DNA of 64,000 nucleotides. Source: Takakia lepidozioides. Taxonomy: Eukaryota; Streptophyta; Takakiopsida; Takakiales; Takakiaceae. The notes under the pieces are model-generated. The model did not search any database and was not told where the DNA came from. It was given only the letters and a program-made list of their open reading frames with translations. Shown in pieces: positions 43,860-55,011 of this stretch (position 1 is its first letter; every line of letters begins with the position of its first letter). The DNA lies in assembly GCA_030704615.1 (NCBI GenBank), contig CM060732.1:17484001-17548000 (forward strand), read 5' to 3'. Position numbers and translations under genes: made by a program.

Positions 43860-46643
43860 TGAAACGAATTTTTAAAAGCTTCAAATTGATAATGACAATG
43901 TTGCTAAAGAGGTTGACGGTGGAGACGATGATGAGGATGAGGAAGTGGAGGATGAAGATTTATAAGAAGGAGGAGGACATTCCGAACACATGGAGGAGGA
44001 CGAGGGCATCGAGGGTATCAAGGGTAACGAGGACAACGAGGGCCACGAGGGAATCAATGCAGACACTTGGGAGGCTGGACACCTTGATGTGATTCAGGAC
44101 TTCAAAACTCAGTCACTGGATGGACTTGAGAACCCCACGGAAGACGTTGCGGTCCACAAGGTCGTGATTCTTGACGGGGGATTCGTCGAGTTCAAGCGAG
44201 AGAACTAAGAGTAATCCTCCGTCACCCTCAAGGGGTGGCGAGGCCAGTCCATGGAGGTGGGCGGGAATCTTGTTCGGAGTACTGAAGAGTGGTTCAAACC
44301 TGTAGAAGGGGACAAGCCGGCGCCAATGTCCCCGTCTCCCGCCAAAGACAGGGTAGAGAGAGCGAGGACTAAGAGCCCGTCTCCCGCAAAAGACAGTGGA
44401 GACAGAGCCAGGACTAAAAGCCCGTCTCCCGGAAAAGACAGGGGAGGTAGAGGCAGGACTCATAGCCCAACTGACTCTCAAAGTGTCTCCCAACATGTCA
44501 ATGTGGATGTAGGTAACAAATGACACTTGGAGATTTATGGTGTCTTTAAGTATTTTAAATGGAACAAATTGTATGTATTGCATCTGGTTGTGTTCTGGTT
44601 ATGGTTTGTCAATAGCTAATCTGTATTTTGATTTTTTTGTTTGGCGTCATATTCCCACCTCCTTCAACTTTACATGTGACTGACGGTTACGAAACTCATA
44701 TAGATCCATGAACGGAAATTGAAGGAAATTACACAAACACGGACAGAATCCATCGCGACTCAAACAGTGAGGAGGCAGGTGGACTTAACAATCAGGGTCA
44801 ACCCACCTGATCCGGTCATTCAAGCAACCTCCACTGCACAGTCGACGTTGCAAGATAGAGGAAATGAGTCGGAGATGGTCGTTGCTCAGTGCGAAGGAAA
44901 AGAAAGCGAGCAACCACAACAGCAAATTCGGAATCCCTCCCCGAAACGGGTATACAGATCATAACCATCTTAGAAATGTTCTTCTTTGTCATTCTTCTAG
45001 TTTTCAAAATGAATTCATTATTCTGTTATTCCACATGATGATATGATTTACCCTCCAATCGACTATCACCAATCTATGAACCCACAGGATGGGTATCACC
45101 TCTCTGAGGAACCGAATGGATGTCGATCAGGATACTATGTCCTGGTGCTTGACGTCGGTTACCTTGGTGAGGTTTACCTCCGAGATGGACCGAGATCCCC
45201 TCCCGCAACCCATCCTTGTATCTGCGTTGGAAAATTCAAGCTTGCAGTCCGAAATGGTTTGGACGACTTCCTGAAATGGGTCCTTAAACATTTTAAGGTC
45301 TAATTTTGGAACACTGGACCGTTAGAAAATGTCCTGGATATAGGGCTGGCTTTGTTTGGAAGAAGGTTTTATAAGGTCAGGGAATTCAGCAATGAGGACT
45401 ACATGAAGCATAGACAGACTTTCAGTGACCAATAGCCCAAATATCCGAAAGCGCCAATATATCTTAAACGTCTTTATGACATTATCACTGTAGACGACAC
45501 TGTAGCGTACAAATCAAACACACATCTCATCGACACTGTAGAAAATATGTATAAGTCTTACTTGAACCCCAAGTCGATCGGTATCTTCCTTCCAAAATAT
45601 AAAGCGCTCGTCGACCCATACAAGGACAGGTTTCTTCTGGATGAACTCAAACCGCACATTGACGAGTTGTGGTTATCCGGAAAAGACGCTGATATATTCA
45701 ACGTGGAAAAACCCATAGGGTGTCGACCGTATAATGACCCAAAGGTCAAATGCCTCTTGCTATGGGATTTGCAATGGTAGATTTATCTTAGAAAACAAAA
45801 ATTGTCTGACACTTCCTTGGAACAGATTGAAACATAGATGGCTACTAAAGATTTTCCTGAACCTCGACTATCCAGTGGTCGTTGCTCCCAATGTCAATCT
45901 TGTCCATGGTTTATCTTGATTACCACCTAAGTGGATGTATGAATTTCTGACAGATTGCAGCACCTGTTTCTCCACTTGCAAAATCTTGAAACACCAGAAG
46001 AGCTAAATGTCCCCAGGATGTCAGAGATCAGACTACAGGATACCAGCTCTTGTTGGATTTCCACTTATCTATAGGCAGGAAAAATATCGTGAGATGTGGA
46101 CAGAGTTAAACAAACATTTTCCGTGTAGGAATATGGAGCTGCATGATGTACAAGAACTTGCAGCCTGTCTTGGATTTTATGCTTTGGGGTCTTCCTCAGC
46201 CGACATTCGTTATGTCTCAAGAAGATTGTATCTCATGTCCTACTTCTGTCCACCCTCAATTTATATCAGGATACGACCCACCGAGTCTGTTCTTAAAGCC
46301 ATTGATGACGGTCTGGCAAAGATTTGGTGGTCAGTACAACAGGAGTAACACTCTCCTCATTGACGATTCTGCTATTAAGTGTGTGTTGAACCCGCCTGAA
46401 TCATGTCTGATTCCAAAATCGTTTGAATCCGTTGACACGGACTCTTGCTATCTCCAGAAGGTTCTCCAGAAATATTTGCTTGAAATGAAGAAATCTCACA
46501 CCGTTTCCAGTTATCTCAAGGAAAAGAGGATAGGACTTAAGCCTTATCAAAATGTTTCTACCGATCCCAAGTTTAAGCCTCTCTTGGATTATATTGACGA
46601 TTCTCATTACCGGAATCTCCGATATGTCGATGCTTCAAAATAA
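43860..46643 (+). pseudogene. Decayed gene with FCP1/NIF-type phosphatase domain
   Basis: The N-part is an acidic segment (DDDEDEEVEDEDL, stop, then EEDEGIEGIKGNEDNEGHEG; about 43890-44205). A Ser/Pro segment follows with three copies of a 16-residue unit, K-SPSPAKD..RART (44326-44470). Further segments come at 45043-45303 and 45500-45780 (YLNPKSIGIFLPKYKALVD, KCLLLWDL). The C-part at 46143-46643 reads FVMSQEDCISC, PLMTVWQRFGGQYNRSNTLL, IDDSAIKCVLNPPESCLIP and YIDDSHYRNLRY, the order seen in HAD-type FCP1/NLI-interacting-factor phosphatases. The N-terminal catalytic DxDx motif is not preserved (WDLQW then a stop). Many stops and frame changes show it is dead, unless unseen introns explain some of them. 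Linking the acidic and HAD parts into one gene is an inference from same strand and order. Confidence 0.5.
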
Positions 46644-46649
46644 AGATTT

Positions 46650-47320
46650 CATTGTTCAATCACGTCTATGTTGTAATCTCAAATTTTGGTTGGTTTTTCT
46701 CTAGGTTGCATTGTATTTGTATAATAACTATTGTCTATTGTGCTTGTCGTTACAATTTGAATTGACATGGAATTGTTTGCTATCTCTTAGTCTTACACAT
46801 GCGTTTCTCCATCATTTACATCCCCGATCCTCTGGGATACAGGCCTTCTCCGAAACTCGTCTCGGGGGCTTTTTCAAATCCGACAACCTCCACTGTTCAG
46901 TGGAGGTTACCTTTTATCTGTACAATGACCATGTAAGTTCATTTGGGCAAGTTCGTGGAAATGTTGCCAATGCCAACTTCTCATCGGAACCTCCATTGGA
47001 ATCCTTTATATCGTAAATTCGTCGACAGAGGGACAACATTCACACTACTGTTGAGATTTATGTCATCGACGGTAAAGCATCATCCAGACAATTGGCTTCC
47101 CTTCAATTAGAGGTTAGCTATTTCATGAGCATGAGCGGCATGAGCGGAGTAGTAAGACAATCGGTTTTCATGAGCAGAAGTATAAATTTTGGAAATAAAA
47201 AACATTTAAAAACAATATTTTAATGGAATGTGTCAGAACAAAACTAATATAATATTCATTGTTTGAAGCTGAAATCGTAGTTTTGGGAACCGTGCTCATG
47301 ATATTTCCTCTTCCGCTCAT
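46650..47320 (+). other. No gene recognised
   Basis: An open stretch at 46711-47016 (HLHPRSSGIQAFSETRLGGF, NLHCSVEVTFYLYND) has a protein-like composition but no family match, and it ends in a stop. The rest is AT-rich. Confidence 0.3.
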
Positions 47321-47329
47321 GGAAATTCC

Positions 47330-47680
47330 GAGCGACATCTGCAAAAATGGCGCCGAATTTTGCGGTAATAGGTTCCGCAACCAAAGAAAACTGCGACGTA
47401 TTTTGCGGTAATAGGTGCCTCTGGCGAAAAATGGTGCCAAATTTCGCGGCTATAGGTCCCAACATGCCAGGTGTGTTAGCCCAAAATTAAAAAAATGTGG
47501 CGCCGAATTGGTAGATGGTGCCGGGGATTGCACAGATGTTGGGCAGTTCTGGGCCATGTAACTGGAAATTCGGCGCCATTTTTCCAGACATCGTTCTCGT
47601 AAATGTTAGGACTTAGCCAGTTTTTGGCCCAAAATATGGAAATTCGGCGCCATTTTTCCAAAAATCTTCTGTTTCGACAT
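47330..47680. repeat. GGCGCC-centred satellite, copy 1
   Basis: Five or so occurrences of AAAATGGCGCCGAATTT or its complement GAAATTCGGCGCCATTTTT, in both orientations (47344, 47425 diverged, 47490, 47570, 47645). The same family is at 58.88-59.36 kb. The ORFs across it are shadows. Confidence 0.85.
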
Positions 47681-47862
47681 TGAATTGCCATTGGACGTCA
47701 ACGGATATCCAGAAGTCCATAGTGTTTAAAAGAGATTACTTTAATATTGTCTGTCTCATTCCTGGAGTTTTGGGGTGCATTTCATTACACTGCTTGCAAA
47801 ACAAAGTCTAATGCATAAAAATGCAATTGCAAATATCCATATGGTGGATTCCCTTTGCCCCA

Positions 47863-50180
47863 TCACTGATTTTTGGAATCCCGGCGGAGGAGTTTGTGCA
47901 GCTCGTTCACGCTCAACGCTGGTGCATGAACAAAGTCATCAATAGTCAAGTTCATCCTCAACCTCTTCAGGTAAATGTAATACAGATGCTTACACGGATA
48001 ATACTTTGTCCCATTCTTTGCTTCCATCAACGAGAAGTCCGTACAATTGCAAGTCGACTCCACTCCGATTGTAATTGTGTATACGTCGTCACGTACAGCT
48101 GAGCTGGCCATTGCCATCCGATAAACACGCCCAAGGCCGGGTGTGGGTACGTCCACGGAGCTCTGAATAGTGCAAGCCATCCCAAGAGCATTGGCAATCC
48201 AAGTCTCATTCAACTTGTTGGGAGGGTGTTGTCTCTTCACTCTTCCGAATCGCATTGTGGGATGTGCAGAATTGTCCAATCCGTCTCTACTGGACCGAGC
48301 AGTCTACACTGGCTGGGTCTGAGGAACTGGAAATGGGTGCGTCGGGACGTCTGTGCGTTGCACCATTCGAAATCCTGCTGCAAAAAGAGCATCCGCCTCA
48401 TTTTGAGAGAGGTTGCAATCCGGTGCAACAGGCCAGACGCCCGGAGGCTCCAGCATTCCCTGAATCCCATACTTGGGCTTGCCAAATACACAAGTCATTA
48501 TGTCGTGCCTACAGAACCAAAACGTCTGCGTTGTGGTGTAAGAAAATATGGGAGTCAAAAATTTGCTGCTGAAACAAGGTGCAAGTACAGCACCGTGTGG
48601 GTTCCTCCGAATCATCTCACCACAACGTGCTCTCGTATCCACCCGGATGGCGCAACACTTCCCTCGAAATGCCGGCAATGTCCTTGCAATTCTCCACTGC
48701 GACTCCGACACTTTGGTCTCCACAATGGGTATGTTGTATTGCGTTACTACAGATGGCTCGTTATGTACCTCGGGCACGTGCCCTGTGCTCAAAGGAGATG
48801 GCGATCTTGAACGTGCAAGACTTGCGGTGCTCGACGAGACCTCCTCGGGCAACATCACAGGACAACGAGGGAGCGTTCGAATATTCTTGTCAGCTCGCCA
48901 TGAATCCTCTTCTCCGCCAGGTGCCTCGTCAAGTCTTCGTCTCACTGGACGGGTGTGAACATCTCATTCCAAGTGTTGGCCTCTTCGAAGCAATGGCGTG
49001 TCTTGAAGGCCCTCTCGCAAGGCTGCCGCCCACTTCCGAGGATTCTTTGATCTGGAGGCAATCCACTCAGCATTTCCTGCCTGTCCGGCCCCAAGCCCCA
49101 CTGTTTTCCTTTCAAGAACTCGTTGTACCTGCATTGCTATATAATTGACCTCATAATGTCCTCCGTTGTGGCAGTGAGGATGTCCACCAGATGCGCCGCA
49201 GAAGAGGCACGCCAGGAAGAATGTACTGATTCGGCCATGTTTGTTGTCGGCATGTCGGTGTCGGAGTCCAGACACATTTCCTGCACATGCACATATTGAG
49301 GTTATAAGCAAGTTACAAATAATGACTAGCATAATATTCAACGGGACGCGAATTCGTCCAACTCACCTCCCGCATATAGTCGCCGAATTGGAGGAAACAA
49401 TAATGCCACCATGCTAGCCAACTGACCATTGCTCCCTCGTCTGATTTCTTTACAACACCTAACGTTGTCCACCAAGCCCGTATACATGCAAACTGTGTCT
49501 CTGCATCATCCAAGGTGGGAGGACGCTTCCACGCAAGACACATGGAACGGTGCTCCTCTCTGAAATTTGGCGCCATGGTTGTGTACTGCGACAAGCTCTG
49601 TAGAAAATGGAACCCACAAGATCTCTCCTTGTCTTCCATCGGAACATTGGGGTCTTCCCCGTACACCCTTCGGATGGCAGCCCAATTTGCTTGTGCGTTG
49701 TCCGCCATGAAACCACGGAAATTGGGCGGGGGCAATCCCGCCCTGGCCATCTGTTCGTTTATTCCCTGCCAAAGAAGCATCTCCGATTGTGTGTCCTCCC
49801 CTTTCATCTCACAAATAGCAATTGTCATTAGCATCCTGCAGTGGGTGTCGTAGACATGTGCACCCATTGTCACCCACTGGTGATTTGTAATTCGCTTGAT
49901 ATGGTCGAACATGACCCAACTGTTTGACAAGTCCCCACTCGTCATCTGGTGGACCAATTCCACCCGCTGCCAGGCCCACACGTGGACATTTTGAATATGA
50001 AACAACGATCTGCCTCAGTCCCTTGTCCTGGAAACCTACTTCCATGAATGTAGTCATATCCACATCGTCGCTTCACCTCCAGAATAGAGTGCATATCCGA
50101 GCCTCGCCCAATTCTCTGTTTGCAGGAGACAATGTGGTTTCGGACATTCGGTGAACAGGCGTGGGACACTGACTCCAGCA
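47863..50180 (-). pseudogene. MULE transposase with SWIM finger
   Basis: Mutator-like transposase read from about 50180. The catalytic region at 50005-49368 has VTMGAHVYDTHCRMLMTIAI, then NFRGFMADNAQANWAAIRRV, carrying the Asp residues expected of a DDE core. A GT-AG intron of 86 nt (49366-49281) follows, then NMAESVHSSWRASS. A variable linker (48945-48304) includes KCCAIRVDTRARCGEMIRR. The C-terminal segment (48279-47863) has a SWIM zinc finger, STCNC...YYPCKHLYYIY (C-x-C-x(n)-C-x-H), and ends NELHKLLRRDSKNQ. Stops and frame changes between 49150 and 48280 show decay, although the first and last segments are clean. Terminal inverted repeats were not found; the 160-bp repeats beyond 50180 may be part of the element's end. 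Confidence 0.85.
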
Positions 50181-51060
50181 CCGAACACTACTGTGTCCAT
50201 CAGATTTTTAACCACATTTGAGATTCCTAAAAAATCTTTTTAATTTCCATTGCCCTCGGGTTTTCATCCATTTCCACATTTCATCCATTCGTTGCACTAT
50301 TATGGCATTGCTCCTTGGTTGAAAGGAGTTCAGTGTTCGACACCGAACACTACATTTGTTTCCATCCACATTTGAGATGCAGAAATACCTCCAGATTTCT
50401 TTTTTTCCCTTGGGTTTTCATCCTTTTCCACATTTCATCCGTTCTATGCAAGAGAGTGTTTGGCGTTGCCCCTTGGTTGACAGGAGGTCAATGTTTGGCA
50501 CCGAACACTACTGTCGCCCTCAGATTTCCATCCACATTTGAGAGGCAAAAATACCTCCAGATTTCCATTTTCCCTTGGGTTTTCATCATTTTCCACATTT
50601 CATCCATTCTATGCAAGAGAGTGTTTTGGTGTTGCCCCTTGGTTGACAGGAGGTCAGTGTTCGACACTGAACACTACTGTCGCCCTCAGATTTCCATCCA
50701 CATTTGAGATGCAGAAATACCTCCAGATTTTTTTTCCCTTGGGTTTTCATCTTTTTTCACATTTCATCCATTCTATGCACTCTTGTGTTTTGGCGTTGCC
50801 CCTTGGTTGACAGGAGTTCAGTGTTTGACACCGAATAGTGTTGTTGCCCTCAGATTTCCATCCACGTTTGAGATCCAGGAATACCTCCAGATTTTCTTTC
50901 TTCTGTAATTGCGTTGCTCCTTGGTTGCTAGGAGTTCAGTGTTCGACACCGAACACAACTGTTGCCCTCAGAAGAAATTCACATTTGATATTTCAGAATT
51001 ACCTCCAGATTTCCATTCTCCTCCTGTTTTCATCCATTTCCACATTTCATCTTGAGATTT
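50180..51060. repeat. Six tandem repeats of about 160 bp
   Basis: The phrase TTCGACACCGAACACTACTG recurs near 50182, 50343, 50502, 50667, 50829 (diverged) and 50947. Spacings are about 160 bp except the last, about 118 bp. Other shared phrases are CAGATTTCCATCCACATTTG, AATACCTCCAGATTT, TTTCCACATTTCATCC and TTGCCCCTTGGTTGACAGGA. The phrase GTTCGACACCGAAC is itself a small hairpin. Open frames across the repeats are by-products. Confidence 0.93.
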
Positions 51061-51737
51061 CAGAAATTCCGGCAGATTTTTATTTCGGCGTTTGACGTTG
51101 AACACTGCCGCCGGCACTTCGCTCCGGGAGCTGCGGTGCTGTTTTCTGTTGCCGAAAAGCGGTTGGAACAGTTGGTAACTCCTGGAGCGGCCATGTCGTC
51201 ATACTTTTACGCGGCCATTTTGAGAGGCGTGATTGGCCAATTCATCCTCTGTCATTTCCTTTAGAAGTCTATTTGGAACTTACTTAATTTCATATTCATC
51301 AAGGCAGTTTGTGTCATTTTGGGCCTTTTCGGAATGGTTTCAAATTGGACCTTCCACATCTTTATTCCATATTGTTTGCAGCTGGAGTTCGTCTTTCCTT
51401 ATATATCCAAACAGGCTCATAGGTTTCATACTCGCAGGATGTGGTTGGGGCTCACAATGGGAGTGGTTGGGAATATTCTTTAGATCTGATGGGTTCCATT
51501 ACACCTAAAGATTATCTCGAATCGCTCAACCATTGTGGACCATCCCCTGATCCTTGTTTTTGTTTATCTCTCAAATTTTCTGCCTCTTTCACAACAACCT
51601 GGCGCTGTTCGACGTCGAACAGTGGTGCGGTTCCGCCACTGGACCTTGATTCGAGAATTCCGGGATAAGAAAATTTGGTTCGGCACAGGCTCGGTGCAGG
51701 TTCAGAGTTGTGTTCGACGAGGAATATTCCTCTAAAT

Positions 51738-52185
51738 GCCAGATAATGCCGTGTTCGGCGGTATCTGCTCATGGAATTTTGGGTCTCTGCTCATGAAAAA
51801 ACTCAACCTCAAATTTGACAAACTGTCCGACCCCACATTCGACCTTTGGATGAACCGCATGACATGGTGGTTTTCAGGTACTTTCCAGGCTTGTTTTGGT
51901 GCTTCTCCTCTTGTATCAGGTACATTTCCGATATTCCTCAAGAATGCTGTCTGATGGAGACTATCCGCAGGTCACCACAAATGCGTAAGAGCAGCTAGAG
52001 ACCCAAGCAAATCAATTCAAGCTAGAGATTGCGGCAGAAGCAGAGAGCCTCAGCGACTATGTCACGAGGTATTTTCTGCTATTCAGAACTGACCTATTCT
52101 ATCGACAGATGCCGCATGCATGGAGGAGCCACGAGTTCACCGACCAGCCGAACGCGGACAAAGCGGCAATGCGCCTTCTCTACAA
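51738..52185 (+). pseudogene. Captured exon pair, broken copy
   Basis: The first exon ends at 51877 (LKFDKLSDPTFDLWMNRMTW, then WF) with donor GTACTT. The 93-nt intron ends CGCAG, and the second exon is 51971-52185 (215 nt), reading RYFLLFRTDLFYRQMPHA and HEFTDQPNADKAAMRLLYK with donor GTAAAC. A near-identical pair lies at 58.42-58.79 kb. Here the fifth-sixth codon region has TAA (ATGCGTAAGAG) where the other copy has CAA. The protein family is unknown to me. The presence of two copies near transposon sequence suggests capture or amplification by an element. Confidence 0.7.
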
Positions 52186-52189
52186 GTAA

Positions 52190-53472
52190 ACCCGCAAATT
52201 TTTGGTGTTGTTTTTTTGTTTTATGGCCATTCTAGTTTTGGGGCCCATAAATGTCTAAGGCAACCCCCAGGCTAACAACATCAATAGAAACTGTTAGGGT
52301 TTGAATTGACCTTTCCACTTCCTTAATTCTGGAGTTCCTTAGATCTGTTCTCTCTTGTCAAATATGTCAAGTTATTTTACCACTAGTGTGAAACTAGCTA
52401 GGAAATAGCTAGCTTTTACATATTGACATCTGGGATTGGCCCAAGTGTCAATCCAGGGGTCAAGGCAGATTTAGGCCCTAGAGTGGTTATCTTCACGGCA
52501 AGCGCGAGAGGCTCATCTTTCTCGAGTTGAGCCTCACCGCGTCTAGCTATGGCGCCGTAGTGTGGATTCCCCATGGCGTGGGGTGCACTTGGCTTGACTT
52601 GTATTTGAGTGATGAGTTTATATATGCATGAGTTTATGCTTCAGCTTTGTGAGCTCGCATGAGCTTGTGCTTGTATTCTTCTTCTTTATCACTCAAGAAA
52701 GATCGGCTCATATCTGTTAGTGCCAGATACGAGTTAGTTGTAGCACTTGTGGTTTTTGCTTGAGAATGAGATAAATAGGTTTGGATGCGAGGAGCATCAT
52801 CAAGTTCGTGGTTGTTAGGAGCGGAGGCAATGTGGGTTACGAGGTGGTAGACCTTGGCATTCAATCTTCAGCTTCAAAGATGAAAGCACCATGTTGCAGG
52901 TAATTCCAGACACCTTGATGGTTTCAGATTGTGTACATGCATGAGCAAGCACGATTGGGAAGAGGATCAGTCAAGAGCGGGTTATAGTGGCTTTGGTGGC
53001 AAAGCTGAGAACTGGCCTTGGGAATGCGAGCTTTCATTGTGTGAAGGATTGCAAGACCAAGCTAAAGGGCTGATTTGGCTTGGGGGGTGCTATTCTGTGA
53101 GCCCAGAGGCGTGAGCCTCTGAGCCCAGGAAACCGTGAGCCCAGGACAGGCTCACGCCACGTCAACGTGCATACAGGGCCTATTTCCGCGGGTGTCACCT
53201 ATTACCGCGGGTTGATCAACCATTTCCAGGGAATGCAGACTAGATGTGTTACATCCATTGTATCCGTCCTTTCTATTCATTGCATCCATGTAGACGTTAT
53301 CAACATACCAAGCCTCTACATTGGAATGTGCCTACGTCGTGAGCAGGTGCACACTCACATCATCCAAAGTGGATCCCTGCGAAATCTTTTCTTACTCACC
53401 ACCCTTGCGAACATGTCAGGTATGTGCGGGAGCATCATGGATGCTCACCAGAAGTGAGAATGCCTGAACGCT
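52190..53472. other. No gene; possible LTR-like stretch
   Basis: From 52292 a TGTTAGGGTTTGAATTGACC start and a regulatory-looking body (GTGTCAATCC, ATGAGTTTATATATGCATGA) are reminiscent of a Copia-type LTR. I find no matching second LTR, no TG...CA end and no primer site. Near 53100-53150 GTGAGCCCAG is repeated three times. The short ORF 52929-53114 has no domain. Confidence 0.3.
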
Positions 53473-54396
53473 TGTTAGAGGGCTGTCTGGGACTTAGACA
53501 CTTTTATGGGCTCTGTGGGGTACCCTTAATTTTTGCGCAGACTTACAGATGGTAGACTTAGACCAACAGAGGCCTTAGGGGTGACAGCACAGGCTTTGGG
53601 TGTGGTAGACAGTCGTACACAGCCTATCATAGTCTATCACGGCCATACACAGCCTTACACAGCCCGACACAGCCTTACACAGTCTGTCACAGTCAATCAC
53701 AGCCTATCACAGCTTGACACAGCTTCGCACAGCCAGTCACAGCACAACATAGCCCGACACAGCTTGGCACAGGCCGTCACAGCGTACATAGGGAACGGTT
53801 ATCATTGATAAGGAATGACTATGTGGGAACGACATCTGCAGAGGGAACGTGTTACTTCTTGGGGTGACGGTTAGTTAGTTAGGCGGTTAGAACAGCTTGC
53901 ATATAGATGAGGCAGAGCAGCAACGGGGGGGGGAGTTCTTGGTCATGAGTGGAGGAGATGAAGTGGAACGGAACCAAGGATGGAGAACACGGCAGATGAT
54001 TGGATCGATGCTTGATTCATGCAAGCTGTAGAGTCGTACTGTAGAACAGATTAGAGACACTATGGCTACGGCCTGATACTAAACAGAGATTAATATGATA
54101 CACATTCCTTACCCACACCGTGTAGAGAGAACTGAGTGAAGCTGTGGAATGAATGGTTGAGCAATCGGAACCTGGTAGATTGCTGAAGTAAACTGTTTTT
54201 CAAATATAAACAGTAAGGTAATATGCTGATATGAAGGCAAGAAGGAATACAAACAAGAAGCACTACCATGATACACCAGATGTAGGTCATGACTGATTGT
54301 TCTGAGCGGGCTGAGTGCTTAGAGATATCCAACTCTTCTATTTTGGAGTTCCCTCCTCGGATAGCGAAGGGATGGGTGAGTAAAAGCCGCTCGACA
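53473..54396 (+). mobile_element. Full-length 5' LTR (copy C), 924 bp
   Basis: Begins TGTTAGAGGGCTGTCTGGGA and ends AAAAGCCGCTCGACA, so it has TGT...ACA ends. Its start and end match copy D at 59378-60296 on the minus strand, which fixes both borders. A tract of seventeen 10-bp repeats lies at 53618-53787. The primer-binding site TGGCGACCATACTGGGGAAC begins at 54399, and gag follows. Confidence 0.92.
53618..53787. repeat. Seventeen 10-bp tandem repeats in the LTR
   Basis: Exact 10-bp register with consensus CACAGCC(T/C)(G/A)(A/T). The units vary at the last three or four bases but never in length. Equivalent tracts lie in copy A (18700-18820) and copy D (about 60003-60180, minus strand). Confidence 0.95.
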
Positions 54397-54399
54397 TTT

Positions 54400-55011
54400 G
54401 GCGACCATACTGGGGAACTAAGTCAAGAACAACCAGATGTGACAGGCATCTGGTGGGATCATGGTGGTTGGAGAATTAAAGAATTTGATGTGAATCAAAT
54501 TCCCTATGGAACTGAGAAAGAAAGGTTGTCCAAGCAATTCCTTAAGAGATTCTTGGAATTGCCAGACGGTTGCAAATAAAACATTCTTAAGAGAGTGCAT
54601 GATGCTGATCCTGAGTGGGGTCTGGAGAAAGGAGTGATAAGGATTTATCAGGTGGCCTGTAGAGGGAGAGCAAGTTGGTTACCAACACTGGTTTATGTGA
54701 TAGCGTTGCTATCCATTAAACGAGTGGAATTTGAAGGCTGGGAGGAACGGAAAGTGAATGTTTACACTCATATGCATGAAGAACTTGTATTGGTAAAGAA
54801 TTGGATTCCCAAGGATATCTTGTGGATCAAACTTACACCAAGAACAACTTTCCAAACGTGTTTGCCATATGGTTATATGGTAACAGAGACTTCTAGTATA
54901 GCCAAGTGTGCATTGAAGTTGAAAGAAACCCAGGCATATACGAGAGATACTACAGGAGAGAGTTTTGGTTATTGCCTCATTGAAGATATGAAAGACATGG
55001 GACATGAGTGA
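54400..55011 (+). pseudogene. Pre-gag ORF of the Ty3-type element
   Basis: Starts just inside the primer-binding site and stays in one frame to 55011, with one stop (TAA near 54577) where truncated copy B has GAA. Motifs: TEKERLSKQFLKRFLELPDG, RVHDADPEWGLEKGVIRIYQ, GRASWLPTLVYVIALLSIKR and NWIPKDILWIKLTP. The last is shared with the diverged gag at 22.2 kb (IPKDLLQVRYT), so the ORF is a conserved part of these elements. It has no known domain. Its TGA overlaps the next ORF start (ATGAGTGA at 55004). Confidence 0.65.

Noticed and set aside
47168-47691. Minus-strand ORFs with repeated KFG or EFP motifs (also 58936-59498)
   Set aside because: They are translations of the GGCGCC satellite.
50315-50810. 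Plus-strand ORFs with repeated VFDTEHY and RPQISIHI
   Set aside because: They are translations of the 160-bp tandem repeats; no start context or domain.
52292-52910. A Copia LTR beginning TGTTAGGG
   Set aside because: No second LTR, no matching end, no primer site and no Copia coding sequence nearby.
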